From assembly GCA_905116865.2 (NCBI GenBank), contig CAJHNH020000700.1, forward strand, positions 132,501-196,500: a stretch of 64,000 nucleotides of DNA, read 5' to 3'. The translations under genes were made by a program, and so were the position numbers. The stretch's first letter is position 1, and every line of letters starts with the position of its first letter. This DNA is from Candidula unifasciata. Its lineage: Eukaryota; Mollusca; Gastropoda; Stylommatophora; Geomitridae. The notes under the pieces are model-generated. The model was not told where the DNA came from. It did not search any database and worked only from the letters and a program-made list of their open reading frames with translations. Below, piece by piece: positions 10,925 to 22,100 of the stretch.

Positions 10925-11195
10925 TTCCTAGCACTCCATGTGTGGGTTCAGGGGGCCCCTTCGGGGGTAAAACAATAGACCCACTGGTCCTAAAAGCATA
11001 TGGTAACAGTTGACTAATTAGGGGCGTTTTCTTCGAAATCGGAGTGCACCTGCTTGAGAGGCGAGGCACCAACAGTCTGTTTACAAATAAGCCAACTCCG
11101 TGAAATCGATGTGCACCCAAAAAGCAAGTTCTTGAACAAGACCTAAGTCCAGAAGTGGACCAACAGCCAAAACCTTCTGCCTGAGTTGACACACT
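10925..11195 (+). repeat. Dispersed repeat family A
   Basis: Family A is a unit of roughly 260 bp found in several places (25030-25320, 32950-33195, 35390-35665, 39670-39965). Shared landmarks in order are GTGTGGGTTC, GGGGCCCCTT, GACTAATTAGGGG, TCGGAGTGCA, ACAAATAAGCCA, GGATGTGCACGCAAA and AGTCCAGAAGTGGAC. No tRNA-like head is evident. Confidence 0.7.
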
Positions 11196-11544
11196 GGTGA
11201 ACGCCAAGAACAAGATCATTAGAATACGTATCACATTTTCCGAAGTTGGAAAAAACACATGTCTGCACTTACCTTAAGAATTCAGGCGAAATCACAATAG
11301 CACGTATATCAAAACACTCAGTATGAAGGTAATCCATTTATGGATTGGATAATCACAGAAATCGTGTGATTAGGTACAATTTTCAAAATACTGACAGTAT
11401 TAGAAAAGAAATCTAACTGTATATTCCAATTATACTCCAGACGGCTTGAACAAGATATCGCTGATTCAATTACTCCACTTCTGGGTCTGTTCGCAGTTCG
11501 TAGCGTGTCACTGTTTTTTTGTTTTTGTTTAGAAGTAATAGTGT
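11196..11544. other. No feature recognised
   Basis: Ordinary sequence with no supported exon or repeat. Confidence 0.4.
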
Positions 11545-11546
11545 TT

Positions 11547-11577
<31 letters not shown>

Positions 11578-11625
11578 TGGGGGGGGGGGGGGGGGCCGGG
11601 TAGGGGGGGGGGGGGGGGGGGGGAA
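11545..11625. repeat. Long interrupted poly-G tract
   Basis: About 75 bases are almost entirely G, broken by single T, CC and TA interruptions. G-quadruplex formation on the plus strand is plausible. Gly-rich and Pro-rich frames here are artefacts. Confidence 0.95.
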
Positions 11626-11819
11626 TTCGGTCCAACTGGTTGTACATTGACCTTTTCAGTTAGACTAACACTAAGTTGTGTGCATGGTGATACCAACTTC
11701 CCACTTCCTGTCTCGGGAGTTTTAGATAGGACTTCTCGCCTTTCTCGAGAAAAATGCGGAGCGTTCGGAGGATCCGTGCAAGATGTGCTGGGAAAACACT
11801 TCACATTGTTGGTGACATT

Positions 11820-12984
11820 AACAGTAGCAGGGTTGCCATATTGGAATTTTTCATGCCAGATTCCACAAATTTGGCATATTTGAAATTGAACTGGCATAAG
11901 ATAATGAACTGGCATATTTTGGCATATTTGGGTTTTTCCTGGCAATGAAGACCTACAGTTAAAATCTTTATTTCAGTTTGACTTTGTTGTGATGTCCTGG
12001 TACGGACTAACCGAGTTTTGCGCCATTTCTTATTGCATTTGTTGTCTTCCTAAACGGATCGTGACTTCGATAAACCAAGGCCCTCTGTAATTTATGTTAA
12101 TCTACTAGAATAAATGCGGGGTATAAAACCAGAACCCACCACTGATACCAAGTGATTCAGACTGTTCAGAAACTACTTGAGGACAGAAAATAGAGAGGAT
12201 ATAGATCTAGTTCTGTCTGTGATAGATTTTAAAACTTTAACCAATGGCCACGTCATCCACACAAAAAATGGAAAGCATCTTATGACATTGCAAGTATAAA
12301 AGTAACTGGAAGAAAACATACCCACGGCTCAAATGATCTTCAGACGAATCAGATGCAGCATACTGTAAACTGTGTCAGTGCACTTATGCACCAAGAATTA
12401 GTAGCATATCAAATCAGGAAAAATCCAAAAAACATAGGATGAAAACTCCGTCAAAATTCCGGTCACAGCTTATTACAACAATGACTCCTAGGCAAAGTAA
12501 TGATAAAGTTAAAGGTAGCAGAGTTGCAACTTGCTGTAGGCATGACCTGCCATTATTCAAATTGCACACATGATCATCTAAGTGAAATCATGAGAGCGCA
12601 TGGTCAGGGGAGTACATGGGAGCACATACAGTTGCATAGAACTAAATGATCACGCCTAATAAAATAAAAAAAATATTATATCGCCTGCCCTTAAGGATGA
12701 CCTTATTTATTGATGATTTTTGCAACAAGAAATATGCCATCATAACAGACGAGTTGTAAAGACTTAATCCCATCTGAGAAAGTGTTTAAAGATTTTACAT
12801 TTAAAAAGGATTACGATGTATCTTCCACTGGTTCCAGTTAGGATGACAGTAAAGAATTCAATCTAGAGATTTTGATGTGCAGTGAGTACAATGTTACACT
12901 TTATTTGGCACTTTCTGGCATATTTTGGGTAATGGTTTGGCATAAAATGAAGTTTTTTTTTTATCTGGCAACCCTGAACAGAAG
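11820..12984. mobile_element. Degraded hAT-like DNA transposon with 8-bp duplication
   Basis: The element occupies 11828-12976. It starts CAGGGTTGCCATATTGG and ends TTATCTGGCAACCCTG, giving an 11-bp terminal inverted repeat CAGGGTTGCCA. The flanks are AACAGTAG (11820-11827) and AACAGAAG (12977-12984), 7 of 8 identical, as expected for hAT. Both ends repeat the motif GGCATATTT(T)GG. Around 12345-12430 a plus frame reads SDAYCKLCQCTYAPRISS and KSKKH, a BED-type zinc finger relic of transposase. The catalytic region is missing. Confidence 0.8.
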
Positions 12985-13424
12985 GTTGGCAAACTGGGAA
13001 CAGAAAGCAGGCGTTATGTTAAGTTAAAGGTCGCACACTAGTGTTGGCACTTTTCCACCTCTTCAGACAATAAGTGTTGTACTGTGCTTTTGGAAGGCAT
13101 GGGAATCACAACTATGGCGATGGTAAGTGTGACTAGCAAGACCCGCTAGGAGCCACCACAATTAGAGCATGAGATTCAGGGTCTTTGTTGCCAGCACGTG
13201 CATTGTGTGTTCTTTTTCTAAGACGCTGAGCTCTCAACTTATCTGAAATCTTGTTTCCACTTGTATTACAATTTACTTGCCGATTTCTCCCCGTCCATGC
13301 AATATGGTCCTAGATGTTTTGTTCCCATAAATCTAAATTACCTGTATCATTCATGTCTCACTTGCATACATCTTTACTGAAAATACTTTACCTAAACAGA
13401 TTGAATTATGCACTATAGCGGGAG
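12985..13424. other. No feature recognised
   Basis: Unassigned sequence between the hAT-like element and a SINE. Confidence 0.4.
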
Positions 13425-13690
13425 CCGCCGTGGTGTAGCGACTAGATGCTCGCCTACTGATTGGAAGGTCATGGGTTTGGGTTCTGACGGAGCGGGGCTT
13501 TTTTTTAAAAAATAGTCTTGGCTTTCTGCCTTGAGTGGGTACCAGGCACAGTCCTAGGATGAAAAGGCGACCGGCGTAATGCTGACCACATCGCGCACCA
13601 ACTGCCGATTGATCTACAAATTATACATCTAGCCCTATATACCCAATACGTCTAAACGCCTGGAAAAAAGTCCTTTACTTTTGACTTGTA
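13425..13690 (+). mobile_element. tRNA-derived SINE, family B
   Basis: The tRNA-related head contains GTGGTGTAGCGACTAGATGC (box A region) and GGTCATGGGTTTGGGTTC (box B region). The body contains GAGTGGGTACCAGGCACAGT, GTAATGCTGACCACATC and CCAACTGCCGATTGATCTAC, and it ends AGTCCTTTACTT. Other copies are at 33235, 36690, 43430, 48577, 55195 and 59045. Confidence 0.85.
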
Positions 13691-13759
13691 CAAATATAGT
13701 GTTAACATATTGTTGTCATAATCCTCTTCATCATCATCCTCACTAGCAGTGCCGTTTTT
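13691..13759. other. Short spacer
   Basis: TCATCATC-type triplets only. Confidence 0.3.
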
Positions 13760-14050
13760 TTAAATTCTTGGTTTATCAGGGTGATGATTCGAGGCCACAA
13801 CATTCTGGACAAGTCCAAATTAGCTTTGTCTCACTCCTGAACAGAAAAGGGAGAATCTCCATACTGATGGTTACCGTTGTCAAGTGGTTAACTACTCGTC
13901 TTGCCTTTCCATCGAGTCTCGAATTGCATCCAGTGCTCGCAGATACTCCCCGTTGTATTATTCTTTTCAAGTAAGGGTTTTGAATATCTTCCTCGTTTCT
14001 TTTTACCTCGTCATACAGTAAGAGCTCCCCTCTGCCTGGTGCAGACATAG
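13760..14050 (-). pseudogene. RNase H retroelement relic
   Basis: The minus strand reads SAPGRGELLLYDEVKRNEED and later SETKLIWTCPECCGLESS. It is collinear with the relic at 21735-22030 (GSELLYD, then [17 protein letters not shown] in a shifted frame) and with 1325-1365. The ECPEC tail and upstream acidic/aromatic blocks suggest the end of an RNase H domain. Confidence 0.55.
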
Positions 14051-15289
14051 TATTTTTCTAGTGGAGCCAGTCCGGCCAGCCTATCTGCTCTCTCGTTCCC
14101 ATACACGCCTGCCATTGTTGAGGTAAATTTCTCTGAGCTTATGCGTTCATTTTCATGTCCTTGTTAGTTGGAGATGATTAGCATTTTAGATTCTGGTCGA
14201 GCACGTTTGTTGATGTTAATGTATTTTCTGTGAAGTATACGTTAATTTTGTGTTGAGTTCAGTAAAATAAACAGCTGTTTGATGTGATGTTTATGATTCA
14301 TTTGCTTGATACAATTTAAGATCTGCAGTTCGTGTACGTGGTTCGGCTAGGTGAATGAAGCCAGGTAATCAGGTTGTTGTCATGTAACTCACTATACAGA
14401 TATTCTTTGTCTGGGTTCTGGTGAAATATTATAGGATCCCTGTGCAGAAGAACCTTTTTATTGTTCAGCTTTAAACTATTATTTTTTTGGTCCTGATCAC
14501 AATTTTCTTTATCGCCCCTACTTCTGTTTTTTTCCTTTTCTTTCTTCCCGCTAGCACACTTAAAGTTCCGCATGATGATAATATCTTGTGAAATTATTAG
14601 TGAAGTATTTAAACCTAATTCAACACACGAAAGATAAAACACGTGCAAGTGGAAACAATATTTTAAAGACAAAAATATATGATTAACACACAAAGTGGTT
14701 CACAGTTGGTACCATAATATATTGATGCAGAACGCTAATCTAATGAGTGTTTCATAGTGATAAAAGTAATAACAATGTTAAGACTGTTTCACTACTGGTT
14801 TATTTCCCCGAATTCAAATTTTTCCCGCCCTGTGCAAATGCAGTTTTTGCACATGGATCAATATTTCTGTGCCCACTAGTATTTATTATTATTATTTTTT
14901 AAATTTAACAACAAAAATAATAAGAATAAGAAAGATGAGGGACTGTTCAACATACATTTATAACTTACCACATACTACAAGACGCTATTTTACAAAAACA
15001 GGTAAATTAATCTAATCAAACTATTAAAAAGAAATCGCTACTTCTTGATCACATCAGACGATAATCGATGGAATGTTGTAACAGCAAGTAAAATCAGCTA
15101 GAGGCTAGAACTGACAGAAAGAGTCAATAAACTATAGGGTACTGCTGGGTACAAAGGACAGTCACGGTGTGATTTATCCAGAAAACGAGGACAGATGTTT
15201 GTAGGTGAGGTAATTGCCGTAGGTGTTCGGCACGGCGCATGATAATAATAAACCCACAAACCGCTCTTCAGCGTAGAAAATCAAAAGAA
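14051..15289. other. No gene recognised upstream of MRPL51
   Basis: AT-rich DNA; no exon, SINE head or element ends could be supported. Confidence 0.4.
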
Positions 15290-15295
15290 TTCTGG

Positions 15296-15364
15296 CATAT
15301 CAACATGGCCGCCTAAACCGTGTTGAGAACTGACATATGATATTGGTGACTGCTGCACTTCAAG
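15296..15364 (+). promoter_or_regulatory. Probable MRPL51 promoter/5' UTR exon
   Basis: CAACATGGCCGCC at 15301-15313 resembles the YY1-type ATGGC(G)GC initiator element common in nuclear genes for mitochondrial ribosomal proteins. The sequence continues to CACTTCAAG followed by GTGAGA, a good splice donor ending a non-coding exon at 15364. The matching acceptor is TTTTCAG at 16092-16098. The ATG at 15305 would give only Met-Ala-Ala-stop, a minimal upstream ORF if transcribed. No transcript data support the start. Confidence 0.4.
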
Positions 15365-15592
15365 GTGAGAAATATTTCAGTGACTTGCAAAACGGTTTCA
15401 GCGTAAAGAGAATAATTCTTTAATTTTTGGTTGATCCCTTTATTTTATAAGTTTTTTCTCTAGTCTGTTATGTGGCCATATTTCCATAATATTTCAGTTT
15501 CCATAACAAGATCTCAGATCTGTGTTTGATTTTAAGATTTTTAATGATGTCAATATTTCACTATTTCTTTTATTCTTTGTCCATGAAATTCT

Positions 15593-15835
15593 GGGGGCCG
15601 CGTTAGCGCAGTCGATAAGAGGCTCACTTTCAAATCCAGCTGCAACTCGCTGCAGCCCACGATAGGTGTTCGAAACCGGCAGCTCCCGGGGTGACACTCT
15701 GGGGTAAATTAAAATTTAAAAGAAGGAACGTCGCTGTAGCAGTGAAGCTACTTTAGCTACGGCTACAGAGTTACGTGCGAACGGCGACACAGGCGGAAAA
15801 TTCACATCTCCGGCCTTCACCTTTTACTTTTACCA
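15593..15835 (+). mobile_element. tRNA-derived SINE, distinct family
   Basis: Box A-like GTTAGCGCAGTCGATAAGAG and box B-like GTGTTCGAAACCGGC are visible in the correct order. The copy ends CCTTCACCTTTTACTTTTAC, resembling the 3' end of family B although the bodies differ. It lies in the first intron of the inferred MRPL51 transcript. Confidence 0.75.
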
Positions 15836-16107
15836 TGACATTCTGAGAATCTTTCTACAGCATTTCAGCTCAGAACTCCTATTTTCCCTATGGCTGTGAA
15901 ATAAATAGTCCCTGATTCACATCCTAATGTTGCTATAGAGAAGATGCCTGCTCTCAAAATTTTGACTTTCATTTCCTTGCTGGTACTTAACCATAGACCT
16001 AATACTTTGAATTGACATCACAGTGCTAATATCTGACTCTTGATAATCAGACAAGCATTCGACTTTTTAATTATTTTTTTTCTTCCATAAATTTTCAGGT
16101 AGACAAC

Positions 16108-16191
16108 ATGTTTGCTGCCAGATATCTTATTGGCTGCGGTTTAAAGCCCGGCTTCATTAAAACAACAGCTGACAAGACTTATGAAGGCTTG
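16108..16191 (+). CDS. MRPL51: MRPL51 coding exon 1
   Basis: 28 codons from ATG to the donor TTG/GTAAGT, ending in phase 0. The acceptor TTTTCAG lies nine bases upstream of the ATG, so the exon also carries a short piece of 5' UTR. Confidence 0.85.
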
Positions 16192-19100
16192 GTAAGTCAG
16201 AGTGCACCACAGAACCTCAATGATTGTTCTGTTCATGTTTTTTAGATTCACAGGCTTGTTAGACACATAATTGTAGACAATTTTGTTGTATTTGCTATAT
16301 AACCCTGGTGTTGTTGCTTTAATTTTTCTTCAGAGTCAGAGTATATCTGCCAGAGATGCAGGGAACCAAAATTCTTCATATAAATAAGCCAGATCTGTAA
16401 AATGGATGTGCACGCAAAACTCAAGTTCTGGAACAAAACTAACATCCAGAAGGGGACGACCAAACCAGAACTTTCTGGGGTTTTGCTGATAGTGAATGTG
16501 TTCGGGCTGAAATATTGCAGCCTAGCTGTAAACCTCAACATAGTGTGCTAACAGCCCTTTGATGGTTCACCACATAAGAAAAAAAAAGTAGAGAGATCTG
16601 TATTTCCCAGTAAACAGTTTCTAGTGAATTGCAAAGTGAGAAAATGAAGCTGGTATTGGATAGGACACACATAGAGAGGAGGTCATAGGGTGAACTGCTT
16701 GGAGATAGAAAAAAGAAAGGATGACATGGTGTGAATTGTTTGAGGGCCTATGCTCCATTGGAGGATTAAAGAGCAGAAGGTATGCTACACATGTTCATAA
16801 TGGGATAACTTATATTGAAGTTTTGTGTTGCCTTGCCCAGGTTGGACATACAAAATATCCCCTGCTCTACCATTTACAGTAGGAATATATTGTTGTTACT
16901 TGTCCTTATCGACATCGTGCCACATTGGTCCCACCAACCCATCCTCCTTTGCCACAGCCATCTCAGTGCCTCCATGCTCACTGTACTCAGCAGGAGGAGT
17001 TGATTGGCATAGCTTCTTAGTTGACCACACAACTGGTTTCTGCATGCTTGTCCTTAATACCTGTTTCCAACAGGCGGTTCTTTGTCTCTTGAGTCTTTTA
17101 TCTCAGCATCTCTAGAACGCAGCACATTCAGTATTTGTCTGGTAGTCCTAGTTTCAGCTTCATTCAGTATGTTATGTCTGCTGCATCCATACTTCTTCCT
17201 CCACTAACCATGCAGACATAGCCAGTTTGTGAGCTCTTTTATTTCCTTTCACCTTTCATGTGAATATATTAAAAACCGTAGAATAATAATGCTTGATCTT
17301 TGAAAGTAAATGAAGACTAGTTAGGTAGCTAGCCAAGGTTCCACCATCTCTGGAGATGGGTCTCCTCATAACTGCTCCATTCCTGTCCTAGTAGAAATCA
17401 CTCAGAATTTCTTTCACTGCATTGCATAAGCACATGCCATTCTGAAACTAATTGGCCACCTATCATTTTTGTTGCTGCTGTTCACAGTACAAAACTGCCA
17501 ATGGCACATACATTTAAAAAAAAAATGAAATTCTCATTTCCCAACGTCACACCCAGCATTCAGCTCAGTAGCTGGGCGACAGAACCTTTAGACTCATTGT
17601 GGAGAATTTGCATCAGCAAACCATGACTAGAAACAGATAACTTTTCCAAGTGACCACGGCCACAACTGCCTATCCACCATATTGGACTGGAAGTCCTGTA
17701 AATAAAGATTTGGAGACAGCAGTCTTGCATCCTCTCCTCAAGTCAGTCAGTCTGGTGCCATCCCCACAGTAAAGGTTAGCTTCTTTGGATTTAAAGCTTT
17801 GGGTCACTGGTCCTTGTTCACTCTGTTGGTCATCGTATCTTGATGTACTTCCCACTTGTATCTCTTCCTACTGCTTGCTTCCGACTTATCCTTATAGTAT
17901 TAATTTTATTAGAATGTTTTCTTTTAATGGACCCAAAATATTGTTTTTTGCTTCTCTCTTTTGTTTTTCTCTGTTCCTTTCAGCAATATCTTTTTATTGT
18001 ACGTCTCTAAAACCTCTGCATTTGTTTGTTTCTAAGACCTGTAACCTTTTCTATTCTATACCCACATCTCAAAGTCAGTTTCACTTTCTGTACTGTTTAA
18101 AAAACAAAATGCAGTTATCCATTGACACATTACTGTTTAATAAAAATTAAATGCCTAGTTATTACATTACATTTCTTTCAGTAGATGTGTGTTTGTGTGT
18201 GTCAGTGCATGTGTGTGTGTGTGTATGTAGCAAAGCTCCATTGGATAACAATACAGTTGTTGTTGTTGTTGAACAGTATAGTTGCTAGTTCATTGTCCAA
18301 GTCTCTGTACAATACAGTAAGTTTGAGTTTATAAATAGAATTTGAAAGTTCTCATTCTTAATGAAATTAAACAGAAGAGCAAATACGTTAGTTACAAATT
18401 CTTTGCTGGATGTTGTAAACCAACCAAACAGTGTTGGTTATTTGTGCTTTTATGAGGCAATTTTATACTGCTAATAAACCTGAAAGGCCACTTAAAATGT
18501 TTAGGTCATTTCAGCTATTTTTTTTAATGCTGCATTTTGTTAAATGCCAAAATGATGTTTGTTAATCTGACAATGAATCAAATCTGTTACGTGTGTATGC
18601 CTCCGAGGTCAGTCAGATCTACATGGAGGAAAGGGAAATAATGCATGTTTGAAAATGTTTCCTTTGGCAAAGCCTGTTGATAACATTGGTGAAATTGGCT
18701 TGTCAATTGCAAGTTGTGATTATAGTGAACACATGTTAGCCACTTTTCAGCCTTAGCTGGCAGTGGGTGTGTTTGTAATATTTACCATATAAGCCATGGG
18801 TCAACAAAGATGCTGGACCAGTGTCGATAGCTGGAGAGTGATAGCATGATGTATGGCTGCAAGAAGTTGCTAGGAGATTAGGAGTTGCTCACTCTATCAT
18901 ACAAACTGTGTGATCATTTTAATACAACTGGCATTGTCACAGGACAACACAGGTTACAAAATCCAAAGCCTAAACTGCACATGAATTTGTTAGTGACCTA
19001 ACAACCTTTCAGATTTTTTTTTTCCAGCTGTATTTGTTCAGTAGTATGTAATTGCTTTCTGAAGGGTTGATGCTTCATACATTTTCAAATCACCATAGAG

Positions 19101-22100
19101 AAGTCTGGCACCAAATCACATGCAGTTGACTACAGTGTAGTCCCAAACCCACTGACACAGACACATAAGAGTAAAGAGAATCACAACAAAGGGACAGAAG
19201 TAAAAAAGAATCAAGAATTGACATCACTGCACTCGAGATATTCCCACATATACTGCAACTCCTTCCTCGGTAGCCAATGATGTATCAATGTGTTAACGGC
19301 ACCATTTGCAACGCGATTAAAAGTCTGCTTATGATTTCCCTCTCAGTGTTAAATATCTTTTAGAACCTCTACTCTGCCGCCACCCCCTCCTCCCCCCCCC
19401 CACTAGTCTGTGTGGATTCTGTTCTACTCCACTGTCCATTTGATCTCAGAGAGCCCTCTCCATGTCTGCTTTATCATAAAGTAGTTCACTGCCCAGAGGA
19501 GCAGCAGCTGTCAGTCTGTCTTCTGCTCATTGCACTTATGTGTAGTAAAATAACCATCCTGCTTTCTTGCTTCTCAGACGAAGATCATGTCCTGCAGTAG
19601 CAGCTCAGACAGTTCCGACAGTCGTGGAAAACTGACAACGTACAAACTGGAATCAAGAATAGCAACGAGGGATAACAATTTTGAGCATTATACTCCATCC
19701 CCGTACAAAACACCAGGGCCTCGTAGATATGGGCATGTTATCACATATGAAAAAGGAGGTTTGTATTCTTATGCAAAATATATTTCTGCTTGAATAAGTG
19801 TTAACTTGTTTTATGATTCATTTATGTCTTTTTGTTTATCTTTCAGGTATGTCAGTGTATGTACTCATATGTACCCATGTATGTTTTTCATATATTTTGT
19901 ACATTTATGTGTTTTATAGATGTCTATATATGTATTTGATATATATATATATATCCATGTACCTGTTTCATCTATGTCCACATATGTGTTTCATTTGTGC
20001 CTATGTGTGTGTTTAATAAATATTCATGCATGTGTTTTATATATGTCTATGTATGAGTTTCACATATACCCATGTGTGTGTTTCACATATGTACACGTAT
20101 ATGGTTTATATATGTCTCTCTGTGTATTTCATATGTGTCCATAAATATTTTTCACATAGTACATGTACATCTTTCATATAAGTCCATGTACATATTTTCC
20201 GCATGTGTCCATGTGTGTTTTATATATCTACATGTGTGTGTTTCACATATTTCCATGTGTGTGTTTCACATATGTACATGTGTGTGTATCATATCTGTAC
20301 ATGTATGTGTTTAGTATATGTACATGTATGTGTTTCACATCTGTACACATATGTGTTTAATATCTTTACATGTATGTGTTTCACATATATACATGTATGT
20401 GTTTAATATATGTACATATATGTGTTTCATGTGTGTCCATGTGTGTGTTTCATGTGTGTCCATGTGTGTGTTTTATATATGTCCATGAATGTAGTTCAGA
20501 TATTTTCACACATGCGTTTAAAATATTTCTATATGTGTTTCACATATGTCCATGTATATGTTTAACATCTGTCCATGTATATGTTTAACATCTGTCCATG
20601 TATATGTTTCACATATGACCATGTATGTGTTTCACATATGACCATGTATGTGTGTCTTATATATGTCTGTGTATGTGGCACAGTTCATTCTTAACTGACC
20701 CTTGACTCTTAACACTGGGGAACCACTTATGAGACACAGGATTTCCCACTCATTACAGTAGGATTTAAGTTCACCTTGGTAGGCTGAGTATTTTTCAGGC
20801 AAACCCTGAGGAGAGCAACGTTTTGCAAAGGACCTGCTACATGATAATGATAAAACTACAAGTGTAGCCTCAGACACATTTGATATGGTTTTTTGCTACA
20901 GTGTGAGTAAAGCATTTGTTTGTTCATTTGCTGTAGGACTGCTGCCGAGAGATGGTATTCCTATCCGGAATCTACCTCAATACAGACCTAAGGACACCTG
21001 GACAAAAAAGGAAGCCTTGTTTGGCCAGAATGATTATATAGGTAAAGTATGAGTTTTTTTTTTTCCCTAGGGGCTATACAGATTATAGGTAAAGTATGAG
21101 TTTTTTTTCTAGGGGCTATACAGATTATAGGGTAAGTATGATTTTTGTCTAAGAGCTATACAGATTATAGGTAAAGTATGATTTTTGTCTAAGAGCTCTA
21201 CAGATTATAGGTAAAGTATGATTTTTGTCTAAGAGCTATACAGATTATAGGTAAAGTATTGAGTTTTTTTCTAAGAGCTATACAGATTATATAGGTAAAG
21301 TATGATTTTTATCTAAGATCTGTACAAGATTATATAGGTAAAGTATGATTTATAGTTAAGACTAATTATATAGGTAGAGTATTATTCATATGTCCCAGCT
21401 ATACAGATTGATTATATAGGTTGATTACAATTGATTTCCATATTTTAGCTAGATACAGTACTTGTCCACTTTTCACAACTACAAGAACCCCATCAGCGAA
21501 TTTATCATCTTGTTTGTTTCCTCTTACACCTGGATTCTCTAGCACAAAAGTCAAACTGATTTTAGATATATTCTTGGATATTTAGACATACTGTTAAAAG
21601 GTCAGATCTATTGCTGTATATTTTTGGACATAGATATTTTCTAAAATAAATTCCCATTTTTTTTATTGGATGAATTAACAAATTGTGGTATATTTTGATA
21701 AATTGTTGAAATTTCATATATAGAGCCAATGCCGCTCCTCTGGGCAGTGAGCTACTATATGATATAGCAGATGTGGTGAAGGTTCTATGGGATCAAATGG
21801 ATAGGGCTAAAGAACAGATAGGGAATCTATACACTGAAAGACTAATTCAAGGGAATGGGGGATTTAGAGGTTCTGGAAGGTATCAAACATTGAAGGGGAA
21901 ACAGAGGCAGACTTTTAATCAGGTTGCTACTGGTACTGTTAGCATGCCAACTCTTTGTTGTTTACTGAGAAGGAGACGGAGCATATGTGGGAATGTCCTG
22001 AGTGCAGTGATGTCAATTCTGGATTAATTTTTTAATTCATAAATATTAGATGTTCTAGTATATGTTCGGATATTTTGATAAATTGTGTGTTTAGATGTTT

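Noticed and set aside
11318..11945. Proline-rich minus-strand and glycine-rich plus-strand frames
   Set aside because: Created by the poly-G tract; flanking parts show no domain.
16825..18150. Plus frames of 96 and 121 codons in MRPL51 intron 1
   Set aside because: Flanking coding exons join in phase without them, and their composition is intronic with no domain.
19798..20588. Overlapping Cys/Val/Phe-rich frames
   Set aside because: Artefacts of a 22-bp minisatellite inside MRPL51 intron 2.
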